Shown here piece after piece: positions 26,426 to 35,160 of a stretch of DNA of 64,000 nt. The position numbers and the translations under genes are program-made. Origin of the DNA: Phascolarctobacterium sp. (lineage in GTDB: Bacteria; Bacillota; Negativicutes; Acidaminococcales; Acidaminococcaceae). The notes under the pieces are model-generated. The model saw only the letters and a list, made by a program, of their open reading frames with translations, was not told the origin of the DNA and searched no databases. Location of the stretch: the NCBI RefSeq assembly GCF_030531065.1, contig NZ_JAUNOQ010000005.1:1-64000 (forward strand), read 5' to 3'. Position 1 is the first letter of the stretch; each line of letters opens with the position of its first letter.

Positions 26426-28070
26426 GGAAAAATTTATTGCTTTTAAATTTAATAAGAAAGTTTCCTTGTCCCAGCAAATCGTCATCCTAATCAGTCTTGT
26501 GGTTTGCGTAGCGCTGCTGCCTGCGTCCTTATTTACTACATATCGCGTGTCCAAGGTAATTTACGACCGCGTCAGCATCAACGCCGTAAGTATCAACAAC
26601 ATTTTGTGCAATTCTGAGGAAATTCAGTCCAGCCTGGTGCAGCAGAACGCCAGCCGTAACCCCAGTGCGGCAACAGACGCTTATATGACAGCTTATGTCA
26701 ATGATGTGGACCACTCTGACGAAGCGGGCGTAGCCATTTATGATAAGCATCATAATCTACGCGTTATGTATAACCCAGGTAATCTGCCTAATTTTGAGGA
26801 AAGCGCCCGCAGCCTGATGGAGAGCTACGCCTTGCGCGGTACGATTAACTGGCGCGAAAATTATAACATTCCTAATAAAGCTCTGGGCTTTGTGCGCGAT
26901 GCAAATAACGAAACCATCGGCTATGTCGTTACGGGCTATTCGGACGACATTCTCAATAATTCGACCATCGACGCCGTTATGTTTTTATTGCTGACCACCT
27001 TATTCGGGTTAATTGTGGGCATTGTAGGCGCGGTATTTTTAGCCGGGCGCATCAAAACGGTCCTGTTCGGCTACGAGCCGGAGGTAATCGCCCGCTTGCT
27101 GCAGGAGCGTAATATCATTTTGAACTCGGTACGCGAAGGCATTATCAACGTCAACAGCAACGGCATTATTACCGTAATCAATTCGGAAGCGCGCGAGCTG
27201 CTGCGGCAGGCAGGCATAGCCGACATCAACAGCCTGCAAGGCAAATATGCTACGGATGTATTGAAACATATTTCATTAAATGATATTATTAAAGATGGCA
27301 AAATAGTAGTCGACGCTACCGCTAAATTTGGCAATATCGTCTTTGTCTTTACAGCCGTACCGTTAATTTCTGGCAACCGTATTTTAGGCGCTGTTATTAC
27401 TTTCCGCAAAAAGTCGGTAGTAGAGAAAATGGCCAATCAGCTGACCGGCTTTAAGAATTATGCAACGGCGCTCCGTGCGCAGACCCATGAATTCATGAAT
27501 AAAATGCACGTCATCATGGGACTTATCGATATGAAGGCTTACGACGAGCTGAAAAATTATACGCAGGAGATTGCGCATAACAGAAATTCCGAAGTCTCCT
27601 ACGTCGTTACCCGCTTGAAGGATATTACTTTATCAGGCTTTATCCTAGGTAAGATGAGCCGCAGCCGCGAGCTGGACATCGATTTTACGCTGACGGAGGA
27701 AAGCGAACTGCGCGGCGATCTGGAAGTTCCGTCCGTACATGATTTGGTGTTGATTGCCGGTAATATCATTGAAAATTCTTTTGACGTTCTCAAAAATTTC
27801 GACGGCGAGCGCATCGTCAATTTGTCCATTTTGGATTTTGACAAGGAAATTGTTATCGTGGTCGAAGATTCCGGCCCCGGTATGAACGAGGAAACCATCA
27901 AGAAGATTTATCAGCGCGGCTTCAGCAGCAAGAACGACAGCGGCCATGGGTTCGGCCTGTTCCTGGTTAAGCAAAATATCGATAATCTTAACGGTACTAT
28001 TACAGTTGAATCAGCAGAGGGTGAAGGCACTACCTTTACCGTACGATTGCCCGTCAAGAAGGAGGACTAA
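26409..28070 (+). CDS. Sensor histidine kinase of the CitA/DcuS family
   Basis: A 553-residue membrane kinase. TM1 (about 20-42), an extracytoplasmic PAS-type (PDC) sensor domain (about 43-175), TM2 (about 180-205), a cytoplasmic PAS domain (about 215-325), then a Spo0B-like dimerisation segment with H360 in QTHEFMNKMHVIMGL and an HATPase domain with N box IIENSFD, DSGPGM and GHGFGLFLV. CitA/DcuS relatives sense citrate, C4-dicarboxylates or malate. The ATG lies within the 3' end of prfC without an obvious Shine-Dalgarno, so translation may depend on coupling. The regulator starts two bases after its stop. Confidence 0.9.
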   Translation: MWKKFKEKFIAFKFNKKVSLSQQIVILISLVVCVALLPASLFTTYRVSKVIYDRVSINAVSINNILCNSEEIQSSLVQQNASRNPSAATDAYMTAYVNDVDHSDEAGVAIYDKHHNLRVMYNPGNLPNFEESARSLMESYALRGTINWRENYNIPNKALGFVRDANNETIGYVVTGYSDDILNNSTIDAVMFLLLTTLFGLIVGIVGAVFLAGRIKTVLFGYEPEVIARLLQERNIILNSVREGIINVNSNGIITVINSEARELLRQAGIADINSLQGKYATDVLKHISLNDIIKDGKIVVDATAKFGNIVFVFTAVPLISGNRILGAVITFRKKSVVEKMANQLTGFKNYATALRAQTHEFMNKMHVIMGLIDMKAYDELKNYTQEIAHNRNSEVSYVVTRLKDITLSGFILGKMSRSRELDIDFTLTEESELRGDLEVPSVHDLVLIAGNIIENSFDVLKNFDGERIVNLSILDFDKEIVIVVEDSGPGMNEETIKKIYQRGFSSKNDSGHGFGLFLVKQNIDNLNGTITVESAEGEGTTFTVRLPVKKED

Positions 28071-28072
28071 AC

Positions 28073-28777
28073 ATGATCAACGTATTGGTTGTTGAAGACG
28101 ATCCAATGGTAGCCCAGCTTCATGAGCATTATCTCAGTCAGATTAAAGGCTATCAGCTGTGCGGTATTGCCAGTAACGGAGATATGGCCCTGAAGCTTTT
28201 GGCAAACAATAGCTACGACCTGCTCATTTTGGATATTTTTATGCCGACTATGGACGGGCTGCAGCTGTTGGCCAAAATACGCGATAACGCCTATGACGTG
28301 GACGTTATTATCGTTTCTGCCGCAAACGATAAGGATAAGATTAAGCAGGCGTTGCGTTTAGGCGCAGTAGACTATATTATCAAGCCTTTTGAATTTGAAC
28401 GCTTTAATCTGGCGCTGAACAATTATCTGAAGCGCTATCATATCGTAGAAGATCAGAACATTATCGAGCAGTCCGATTTGGATCAGACTATTATCCGGCA
28501 GGAGGACCAGGTGCTTGTCAGTCTGCCAAAGGGACTCGATAAAAATACTTTAGGCACGGTATGGGAGTGCATCCGCAGCATCGACGGCATGTTTACTACG
28601 GAAGAAGTAGCCGTTAAGGTGGGCATTTCCCGCGTATCCATCCGCAAATATCTGGAATTTTTGAAATCCCTGCATTTGCTGAAGCTGGATCTGCATCGCG
28701 GCTCCGTGGGCCGTCCGGTATATAAATACTTATGTCTGGATAAACATAGCGATGTTCTGAAGGCCTATATTCAATAA
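28073..28777 (+). CDS. Response regulator of the CitB/DcuR family
   Basis: A 234-residue regulator. Receiver domain 1-120 with acidic pair EDD near residue 9, phosphoacceptor D54 (LILDIFMPTMDG) and K in DYIIKPF. The C-terminal part (about 165-225) is a helix-turn-helix with TTEEVAVKVGISRVSIRKYLEF, the CitB/DcuR arrangement. Partner of the kinase directly upstream. The likely targets are organic-acid transport or fermentation genes; no such gene is adjacent, but tctBA, madLM and cstA are within the window. Confidence 0.9.
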   Translation: MINVLVVEDDPMVAQLHEHYLSQIKGYQLCGIASNGDMALKLLANNSYDLLILDIFMPTMDGLQLLAKIRDNAYDVDVIIVSAANDKDKIKQALRLGAVDYIIKPFEFERFNLALNNYLKRYHIVEDQNIIEQSDLDQTIIRQEDQVLVSLPKGLDKNTLGTVWECIRSIDGMFTTEEVAVKVGISRVSIRKYLEFLKSLHLLKLDLHRGSVGRPVYKYLCLDKHSDVLKAYIQ

Positions 28778-28793
28778 AAGTGAGGCTATAAAA

Positions 28794-29522
28794 ATGCAAG
28801 AGCCAATAAAAATTTTAGGCGTTCCCGTACATCCTCTGACCATGCGGCAATCGGTGGATTTTCTGGAGCAGCGTATGCTGGCCAGGGAGCAAACTTTCGT
28901 TGTCACCGCTAACGCCGAAATCATTATGATGTGTCAGGAGGATGCAGGCTACAATAAAATCGTCAGCCAGGAGGCTGAGCTGGTGCTGCCTGACGGCGCG
29001 GGCGCTGTTTGGGCAGGGCGCTATTTGGGCTATCAGGTGCCGGAGCGCGTGGCAGGTTTCGATCTGTTTAATCATTTATTGGCTTTGGCTGCAAAAAAAG
29101 GCTATAAGGCGTTTTTCTTCGGCGGCTCGCCCGGCGTAGCAGAAGCCGCTAAAGCAAAATCTGAAAGCCTGTATCCGGGAGTGCAGGTAGCAGGCTGCCA
29201 CAACGGCTATTTTACGGAAGCGGACGAGCCTGCGATTATCGAGGCCATTAACGCTTCCGGAGCAGATATGCTTTTTGTCGCTTTAGGCGCGCCTAAGCAG
29301 GAGAAATGGCTGCTGCAGCACAGGGCGCAGCTGCGTCCGCGCATTTTAATGGGCATCGGCGGCAGCTTCGACGTGTTTGCCGGTAAAATGGAGCGGGCGC
29401 CTAAATGGATGCAGGACGCTTCGCTGGAGTGGGCCTTCCGCCTGTATAAACAGCCCAGCCGCTTTATCCGTATGCTGGCTTTGCCTAAATTTGTACTCAA
29501 GGTAATTTTTTCCGGCAAATAA
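28794..29522 (+). CDS. WecG/TagA/CpsF-family glycosyltransferase
   Basis: A 242-residue membrane-associated sugar transferase. Members add N-acetylmannosamine(uronate) to undecaprenyl-linked GlcNAc in enterobacterial common antigen or teichoic-acid linkage synthesis. It carries TANAEIIMMCQED, the LPDGAGAVWAGRYLG segment and the late GAPKQEKWL and GIGGSFDVFAGK motifs. In a diderm Firmicute it may work on a surface polysaccharide. RBS GTGAGG is 8-9 bases upstream. It follows the response regulator by 16 bases. Confidence 0.86.
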   Translation: MQEPIKILGVPVHPLTMRQSVDFLEQRMLAREQTFVVTANAEIIMMCQEDAGYNKIVSQEAELVLPDGAGAVWAGRYLGYQVPERVAGFDLFNHLLALAAKKGYKAFFFGGSPGVAEAAKAKSESLYPGVQVAGCHNGYFTEADEPAIIEAINASGADMLFVALGAPKQEKWLLQHRAQLRPRILMGIGGSFDVFAGKMERAPKWMQDASLEWAFRLYKQPSRFIRMLALPKFVLKVIFSGK

Positions 29523-29523
29523 G

Positions 29524-29568
29524 ATTTAACATAAATCTGCTTGCTTTTTGGCGTTATTTATGTTAAAT
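29524..29568. repeat. Perfect 13-bp A+T-rich inverted repeat
   Basis: ATTTAACATAAAT (29524-29536) and ATTTATGTTAAAT (29556-29568), immediately after the wecG-like stop. No T-run follows; it may be a weak terminator or a protein-binding dyad. Confidence 0.5.
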
Positions 29569-29583
29569 GTTTAACGGTTATCA

Positions 29584-29612
29584 TGGACAAAAATTATATC
29601 GTGTATTATAAT
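29584..29612 (+). promoter_or_regulatory. Promoter of psd-pssA
   Basis: TGGACA (29584-29589), 17 bases, TATAAT (29607-29612), giving a leader of about 85 bases before psd. Confidence 0.75.
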
Positions 29613-29705
29613 TAAGTGATGGAATGAGCTTTGTCGCAAAGGCCGCCATCACTTTTTGTATATTTATGATACGTTTATATAAAGCTAGAGAAAGCGAGGC
29701 TGTTT

Positions 29706-30335
29706 ATGTTTATTGTCAAAGAGGGATACCCCTTTATTATTGCATCTTTGGTTGTAGCCGTGATCGTGTATTATCTGTTCGGCGCGGTATGGGCCGTTAT
29801 TCCTATCGTGCTGGCGTTGTACTTTGCTTACTTCTTCCGCGATTTTCACCGCAGTATGCCCTATGACCCTGATATTTTATATTCTCCGGCCGACGGTACG
29901 GTCATGGGCGTGGAAGAAATTTACGACGACGAATATTTAAACGAGCCCGCTTTAAAGCTGACGATTTTCCTTTCCGTTTTCAACGTGCATACTAACCGCA
30001 GTCCCTTGGACGGCGAAATTAAATATCAACGCTATACCTGCGGTCAATTTGTTCCGGCTTACGAAAAATCGGCCTCTTTTGAAAACGAGCGCCACGCTAT
30101 AGGCATCGACAACGGCCGTATGCGTTTTCTGGTTATTCAGGTAGCAGGTCTTTTGGCGCGCCGCATCGTATCCTGGGTAACGGTAGGGCACAAGCTTAAA
30201 CAGGGCGAAACCTATGGCATGATTAAATTCGGCTCCAGTACGGAGCTGATAGTGCCGCGCAATGTGGAGATTACCGTGAAAAAGGGGCAGACCGTCGTCG
30301 GCGGCGTGACCGTAGTAGGGAGGATCAAGGCATAA
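29706..30335 (+). CDS. psd: Phosphatidylserine decarboxylase (short form)
   Basis: A 209-residue proenzyme of the short, single-domain Psd type. One hydrophobic region at 7-40 anchors it to the inner membrane. The C-terminal KFGSSTEL contains the Gly-Ser cleavage site where the pyruvoyl group forms. It decarboxylates phosphatidylserine to phosphatidylethanolamine. Its stop overlaps the start of pssA by one base, matching the sequential reactions. Confidence 0.92.
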   Translation: MFIVKEGYPFIIASLVVAVIVYYLFGAVWAVIPIVLALYFAYFFRDFHRSMPYDPDILYSPADGTVMGVEEIYDDEYLNEPALKLTIFLSVFNVHTNRSPLDGEIKYQRYTCGQFVPAYEKSASFENERHAIGIDNGRMRFLVIQVAGLLARRIVSWVTVGHKLKQGETYGMIKFGSSTELIVPRNVEITVKKGQTVVGGVTVVGRIKA

Positions 30336-31018
30336 TGAACTACCGTCGTCTTATACCCAACAGTATCAGCTCCGCCAGCTTGATTTTTGGCATACTGTCC
30401 ATTTTTAAAACTATTCAGGGCGATTTTTTCTATGCGCCCATCTTCATAGTAATAGCCGTAATTTTTGATTCTCTGGACGGTCGTGCCGCCAGAGCCTTAG
30501 GCGTGGGCGGCGGCGACTTTGGCAAGGAAATGGATTCCTTATGCGATATGTGTTCCTTCGGCGTAGCTCCGGCTATTATGATTTACCAGTTTGGCTTGCA
30601 GGAGCTTGGCGTATTGGGACAGGTTATCGCAGCCCTGTTTGCCGTAGGCGGTTGTTTGCGTTTAGCCCGTTTTAACTGTAATACGGGCGTTGTCCACGGT
30701 TATTTTCAAGGCATGCCCATTCCTGCGGGCGCTTGCTTTTTAGCGGCTTATGTATTGAGCGGCTATCAATTCAGCGCTGCGGTAACGGCGGCAATGACGC
30801 TGGTCATCGCGGTCATTATGTACAGCAATGTCCGCTTCCCAGATTTTAAAGGGAAGGGCAATCCAATGTATAAGCTTCCCGTTATTATCGCGCTGGCTAT
30901 CGGCGCAGTAATGCTGTTCGAACGCCCCGGCGCCTGGCCCTTTGTTTGTATGTTTACTTATACCGTTGCCGGCATTATCAACCACGTTTATCGTGCCGTA
31001 ACCGGAAAAAATAAGTAA
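30335..31018 (+). CDS. pssA: CDP-diacylglycerol-serine O-phosphatidyltransferase
   Basis: A 227-residue integral membrane CDP-alcohol phosphatidyltransferase making phosphatidylserine. The motif D-x2-D-G-x2-A-R...G-x3-D-x3-D is visible as DSLDGRAAR (near residue 48) and GKEMDSLCD. About six to eight membrane segments. It overlaps psd by one base (TAATG). Confidence 0.93.
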   Translation: MNYRRLIPNSISSASLIFGILSIFKTIQGDFFYAPIFIVIAVIFDSLDGRAARALGVGGGDFGKEMDSLCDMCSFGVAPAIMIYQFGLQELGVLGQVIAALFAVGGCLRLARFNCNTGVVHGYFQGMPIPAGACFLAAYVLSGYQFSAAVTAAMTLVIAVIMYSNVRFPDFKGKGNPMYKLPVIIALAIGAVMLFERPGAWPFVCMFTYTVAGIINHVYRAVTGKNK

Positions 31019-31063
31019 AAAATGTGGCGGCGCAAAACTTTTAGGGAGTAAAGGAGCCTTTTC

Positions 31064-32356
31064 ATGTACACCTATTTTGATATAATCATGATACCATTGC
31101 AGATTTTGATTATATTTTTTACCGTTTATTATTTCTTCGTTTCGTGGTTCGGCTTGTTCGGCAAAAAAAAGGAAGTAAAGATTTACGACGAAAGCAAAAC
31201 CTTCGCGTTGGTGGTCTGCGCTCATAACGAGGCGAGAGTAATCGCGCAGCTGGTGGATAACCTGCGCAGGCTGCATTATAATAACGCTTTATACGACGTT
31301 TTCGTGGTAGCTGATAATTGTACCGATAATACGGCGCAGGTGGCCCGCGAGGCCGGCGCCTTAGTGCATGAGCGCTTCAGCGAAACAGGCAAGGGTAAGG
31401 GCTTTGCTTTGGCCTGGATGTTTGAGCGTTTGTTCAGAATGGAGCGCCAATACGACGCCGTTTGCGTTTTTGACGCCGATAATTTGGTGCATCCAGATTT
31501 TCTGAAGGAAATGAACAGCCGCTTGTGCCACGGCGAAAAAATAATTCAGGGCTACATCGACGCGAAAAATCCTACGGATACCTGGGTGTCCGGCGTATTT
31601 GCCATATCCTTCTGGATTGTCAACCATGTATGGAGCCTGGCAAAATATAATATGGGCTTGAGCTGCTGCCTGGGCGGTACCGGTATGTGCTTCGATACGC
31701 AGGTATTAAAGCGTTACGGCTGGCGTGCAACCTGCCTGACGGAGGATATGGAATTTACTATTCAGGCTATGATGGAAAATATCCCCACGACCTGGGCTCA
31801 CGACGCTATTATTTACGACGAAAAACCCTTGACCTTTAAGGCTTCGTGGAATCAGCGCAAGCGTTGGTCCCAAGGACATTTTGACGTGGCCGACCGCTAT
31901 CTGCTGCCCATGCTGAAAAAGGCTTTCAGGGAGCGCAACATCGTAATGCTGGACTGCTCCGTTAATTTAATTCAGCCCTACTTTTTGATGGTGTCTACCT
32001 TTTTCGTGCTATGCAGTTATATCAACAGCATCGAGCCTTTTTACACTAATATTTTGTACAAGGTTATTCCCTTGGAGGTTTGGACGATTATCGGCTTCGG
32101 CCAGTATATTTTCCCGGTAGCAGTGCTGTGGAAAATCCGCGCTTCCTTGAAATCCTGGCTGTATCTGCTGCTGTATCCCTTGTTTATTTACAGCTGGGTG
32201 CCGATTACAGCTTTGGGCTGGTGGCACCGCCACGATCATGAATGGAACCATACGCTGCATACCCGCGGCATCAGCTTCGACGACGTTATTATTCCGGAGG
32301 ATGCGGTGAATGAGGGACCAAAGGAAGTAGTGTTCGCCAAAGAAAAAGAGAAATAA
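31064..32356 (+). CDS. Membrane-bound family 2 glycosyltransferase
   Basis: A 430-residue processive-type GT2. One N-terminal membrane segment (about 8-30), then a catalytic domain with VVCAHNEA, DNCTDNT, the DxD-like FDADN, TEDMEF and QRKRWSQGH (the Q-x-x-R-W signature of polymerising synthases). Three or four C-terminal membrane segments follow. Substrate is unknown; surface glycan or glycolipid synthesis is likely. It follows pssA by 45 bases with its own GGAG, and is ended by the terminator at 32368. Confidence 0.84.
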   Translation: MYTYFDIIMIPLQILIIFFTVYYFFVSWFGLFGKKKEVKIYDESKTFALVVCAHNEARVIAQLVDNLRRLHYNNALYDVFVVADNCTDNTAQVAREAGALVHERFSETGKGKGFALAWMFERLFRMERQYDAVCVFDADNLVHPDFLKEMNSRLCHGEKIIQGYIDAKNPTDTWVSGVFAISFWIVNHVWSLAKYNMGLSCCLGGTGMCFDTQVLKRYGWRATCLTEDMEFTIQAMMENIPTTWAHDAIIYDEKPLTFKASWNQRKRWSQGHFDVADRYLLPMLKKAFRERNIVMLDCSVNLIQPYFLMVSTFFVLCSYINSIEPFYTNILYKVIPLEVWTIIGFGQYIFPVAVLWKIRASLKSWLYLLLYPLFIYSWVPITALGWWHRHDHEWNHTLHTRGISFDDVIIPEDAVNEGPKEVVFAKEKEK

Positions 32357-32367
32357 ATTGTTAGCTG

Positions 32368-32396
32368 GCTCCGCAGTAAAGGCTGCGGAGCTTTTT
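32368..32396 (+). terminator. Terminator after the GT2 gene
   Basis: GCTCCGCAG (32368-32376) pairs with CTGCGGAGC (32383-32391), followed by five T. Confidence 0.93.
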
Positions 32397-32582
32397 GTAT
32401 GCGAGCAGAAATGTTGCAAATTTTTCATACTTACAACAGTTTTGCTAATGGATAATGCAGTTTTTGGCAGGCATTGGACAGTAAAAATGTGCTATAATTA
32501 TTATGTATAAAATTACGCTACTTAATTTTAAGTCAGTGCTTCATATGCTCGCAAAAATGTGCTGAAATACGGTTCTGATTTA

Positions 32583-32591
32583 TGATATAAT
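32583..32591 (+). promoter_or_regulatory. Probable extended -10 promoter of the MTA/SAH salvage operon
   Basis: TGATATAAT is an extended -10 element 35 bases before the first gene. A second one, TGCTATAAT (32490-32498), lies upstream. The ten bases AAAATGTGCT are repeated at both sites (about 32484 and 32554). Neither has a good -35. No SAM riboswitch or T-box was seen in 32397-32625. Confidence 0.5.
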
Positions 32592-32625
32592 TATAAGAAT
32601 AGAACTCGTTTAAAGGAGCTTAATC

Positions 32626-33294
32626 TTGATTAAAGGGATTCTTTTTGATTTTGACGGTACCTTGGCTAACACTATCGATTTGATCGTAGCCTCGTTTGAA
32701 TACAGCTGCCAAAAGGTGTTAGGGCTAAAGCCTGCAAGAAAGAACATCATCAACACTATCGGTCTGCCCTTGGTAGACGCATTTATTGTGCTGACGAATG
32801 CTCCCGATAAGCTGGAGAAGCTGCGCGCCGCTTACAGTCTTTTTAACCGCGAACACCATGATTTGATGATTGAGCCCATTCCCGGAGTGAAGGCGCTGCT
32901 GGCCAATTTGAAAAAACGCGGCTTTAAAATTGCCGTCGTTACTTCCAAAAAGCCGCCCATGCTGCAGCGAGGGCTGGAGTGTTTAGAGTTGTCGCAGTAC
33001 ATTGACGCTCAGGTTACAGTGCTGGACACGGAATTTGGCAAGCCGCATCCTGCTCCCGTACTTTTGGGTTGCCAGCGTCTGGGCTTAAAGCCGCAGGAGT
33101 GCATTTGCGTAGGCGACAGCCCTTACGACATGCAAAGCGGTAGAGCGGCCGGTACGGTAACGGCTGCCGTCAAATATACGGCCTTTGCTTTGGATAAAGT
33201 ATTGCTGGAGGGCGTTCCCGATTTTGTCATCGACGAGCCTGAAGCTTTACTGAATCTTATAGAACATTTAAACAGAACGGAGGAAGATGATTGA
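32626..33294 (+). CDS. HAD-family phosphatase (PpaX/Gph-like)
   Basis: A 222-residue haloacid-dehalogenase hydrolase. Motif I is DFDGTLANT at residue 8, motif II VVTSKK near residue 105, motif III K with motif IV GDSPYDM near residue 164. The four-helix cap between motifs I and II places it with pyrophosphatase PpaX and phosphoglycolate phosphatase. The substrate is not determinable. TTG start with AAAGGAG 7-8 bases upstream. Its stop overlaps the next start (TTGA), tying it to the salvage operon, where it might dephosphorylate a pathway intermediate. Confidence 0.85.
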   Translation: MIKGILFDFDGTLANTIDLIVASFEYSCQKVLGLKPARKNIINTIGLPLVDAFIVLTNAPDKLEKLRAAYSLFNREHHDLMIEPIPGVKALLANLKKRGFKIAVVTSKKPPMLQRGLECLELSQYIDAQVTVLDTEFGKPHPAPVLLGCQRLGLKPQECICVGDSPYDMQSGRAAGTVTAAVKYTAFALDKVLLEGVPDFVIDEPEALLNLIEHLNRTEEDD

Positions 33295-34094
33295 GTATGC
33301 GTAAAATTGCTATTATTGGCGGCACCGGTATTTACAGCCCCGAAGCCTTGAACGGCTTTGAACAAAAAATAGTAGAAACTCCCTATGGTCAGGCTTTATG
33401 CAATATCGGCCACATGGCAGGCAATCAGGTAATTTTTATTACCCGTCATGGAGTGGGGCATAAAACGCCGCCGCATAAGGTAAATTACCGTGCTAATATT
33501 TGGGCGCTGAAAAGCCTGGGCACCGAAGAAATTTTTGCTACCACGGCTGTGGGCAGCCTTAATCCTGAAATGAAGGCCGGGGATTTTGTCGTTTGCGACA
33601 ATGTGCTGGATTTTACCAAAAGCCGTATCAACACCTTTTACGACACGCCGGAGCGCGGCGTAGTGCATGCGGATTTTTCTTATCCGTACTGCCCGGCGCT
33701 GCGGGAAAAGGTTATCAAATGCCTGGAAAAAACCGATATTTCTTTTCATAAGCATGGCGTTTACGTTGCAACGGAAGGCCCGCGCTTTGAAAGCGCTGCT
33801 GAAATTAAAATGTTCGCCATGCTGGGCGGCGACGTCGTGGGCATGACCAATATGCCGGAGGCTATTTTAGCCCGCGAGGCGGAAATGTGCTACACTAACT
33901 GCTCCATCGTAACCAATATGGCGGCAGGCATTTCGCCTACGCCTTTATCTCACAGCGAGGTAGTGGAGGCCATGGGCAAGAGTATTCAAAATATGGAAAA
34001 GCTGATTACCGCCTTTATCGCTTACAATGAGCCTGCCACGGTCAGCTGCGGCTGCGCGGAAGCGCTCAAGGAATTTGGCGGCTTTAAGCTGTAA
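33291..34094 (+). CDS. MTA/MTI phosphorylase family enzyme, probable S-methyl-5'-thioinosine phosphorylase
   Basis: A 267-residue nucleoside phosphorylase of the MtnP/PNP trimeric family. It contains IIGGTGIYSP (phosphate loop), TRHGVGH, TTAVGSL and GMTNMPE. In adenine-specific MTA phosphorylases the purine is read by Asp in a TDYD segment; here the aligned segment is TNMAAG with N209, the Asn that in 6-oxopurine phosphorylases contacts O6. That residue plus the MTA deaminase in the operon suggests cleavage of methylthioinosine to hypoxanthine and methylthioribose-1-phosphate. TTG 33291 has GGAGG seven bases upstream; ATG 33297 is an alternative. The substrate assignment is inference. Confidence 0.85.
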   Translation: MSMRKIAIIGGTGIYSPEALNGFEQKIVETPYGQALCNIGHMAGNQVIFITRHGVGHKTPPHKVNYRANIWALKSLGTEEIFATTAVGSLNPEMKAGDFVVCDNVLDFTKSRINTFYDTPERGVVHADFSYPYCPALREKVIKCLEKTDISFHKHGVYVATEGPRFESAAEIKMFAMLGGDVVGMTNMPEAILAREAEMCYTNCSIVTNMAAGISPTPLSHSEVVEAMGKSIQNMEKLITAFIAYNEPATVSCGCAEALKEFGGFKL

Positions 34095-34104
34095 GGAGCC
34101 TGCG

Positions 34105-35157
34105 ATGGTAGAAACGATGCGTTGGCAGCAGGGGGTGCTGAATCTTTTAGACCAAACCAGGCTGCCGCAGGAATGTATATTTATTGCCTGCCGTGATTAC
34201 GAACGGGTGAAGCTGGCTATTCAGCGGCTGGAGGTTCGCGGTGCGCCGGCTATCGGCGCTGCGGCCGCCTTTGCCATGGTACTGGGTGCGCGTCAGCTTG
34301 CCGATAAGCCCGACTTTTTAGGAGCGCTGGACGCTGTGCGCGCCGATCTTATTTCCGCCCGGCCTACGGCTGTCAACCTTTCCTGGGCTGCGGAAAAGCA
34401 GTACCGGCTGGCAGTAAAGCTGCACGAGCAGGATTACGCGCCCTGTAAAATTATCGGCGAGCTGGAAAAGGCCGCTGTAAAAATTTATAATGAGGATATT
34501 GCCCGCAATAAAAAAATGGGCGAGTACGGCGCCGCCGTCCTACCGCAGGACGCAGTGGTGCTGACCCACTGCAACGCCGGAGCTTTGGCTACCTGCGGCT
34601 GGGGTACGGCCTTAGGCGTACTGCGCACCGCCCATGCGCAGGGCAAGCTGCGCAGGGTTTACGCCGACGAAACGCGCCCGTTATTGCAGGGAGCGCGCCT
34701 GACGGCTTACGAACTTTGCGAGGACGGCCTGCCTGTGACGTTAATAACGGACAATATGGCGGCCTGGACTATGAAAACCAAGGGCGTCAACGCCGTGGTT
34801 GTGGGAGCCGACCGCATTGCGGCCAACGGCGACGCGGCTAATAAGATAGGTACCTACGGCGTGGCCTTGGCGGCGAAAGCCCATGGCATTCCCTTTTATA
34901 TTGCCGCTCCGGTAAGCACCTTCGATTTTTCGCTGACCAGCGGCGAACAGATTCCCATTGAGGAGCGGGCTGCGCAAGAGGTCAGAAGCTTTCGCAGCGA
35001 GCAGACTGCGCCGGACGGCGTGGACGTTTTTAACCCGGCCTTCGATGTGACTCCGTCGGAGCTGATAGCCGGTATTATTACGGAATATGGCGTGATTCGC
35101 GTGCCCTATATAGAAAATATTCAAGAGCTGCATAAGCAGAGCAAGGAGGATTTTTAG
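34105..35157 (+). CDS. mtnA: S-methyl-5-thioribose-1-phosphate isomerase MtnA
   Basis: A 350-residue aldose-ketose isomerase of the eIF2B-like family, converting methylthioribose-1-phosphate to methylthioribulose-1-phosphate. Visible are RGAPAIGAAAAF, the catalytic Cys region THCNAGALAT, DNMAAW and GADRIAANGDAANKIGTY with the catalytic Asp. Start ATG 34105 with AAGGAG six bases upstream; a longer frame reaching back to 34027 overlaps the previous gene and lacks the family N-terminus. It takes the product of the upstream phosphorylase. Confidence 0.95.
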   Translation: MVETMRWQQGVLNLLDQTRLPQECIFIACRDYERVKLAIQRLEVRGAPAIGAAAAFAMVLGARQLADKPDFLGALDAVRADLISARPTAVNLSWAAEKQYRLAVKLHEQDYAPCKIIGELEKAAVKIYNEDIARNKKMGEYGAAVLPQDAVVLTHCNAGALATCGWGTALGVLRTAHAQGKLRRVYADETRPLLQGARLTAYELCEDGLPVTLITDNMAAWTMKTKGVNAVVVGADRIAANGDAANKIGTYGVALAAKAHGIPFYIAAPVSTFDFSLTSGEQIPIEERAAQEVRSFRSEQTAPDGVDVFNPAFDVTPSELIAGIITEYGVIRVPYIENIQELHKQSKEDF

Positions 35158-35160
35158 TAC

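Noticed and set aside
32397-32625. SAM or SAH riboswitch before the MTA/SAH salvage operon
   Set aside because: None of the conserved cores of SAM-I, SAM-II or SAH riboswitches could be found; only two extended -10 elements and a short repeat are seen.
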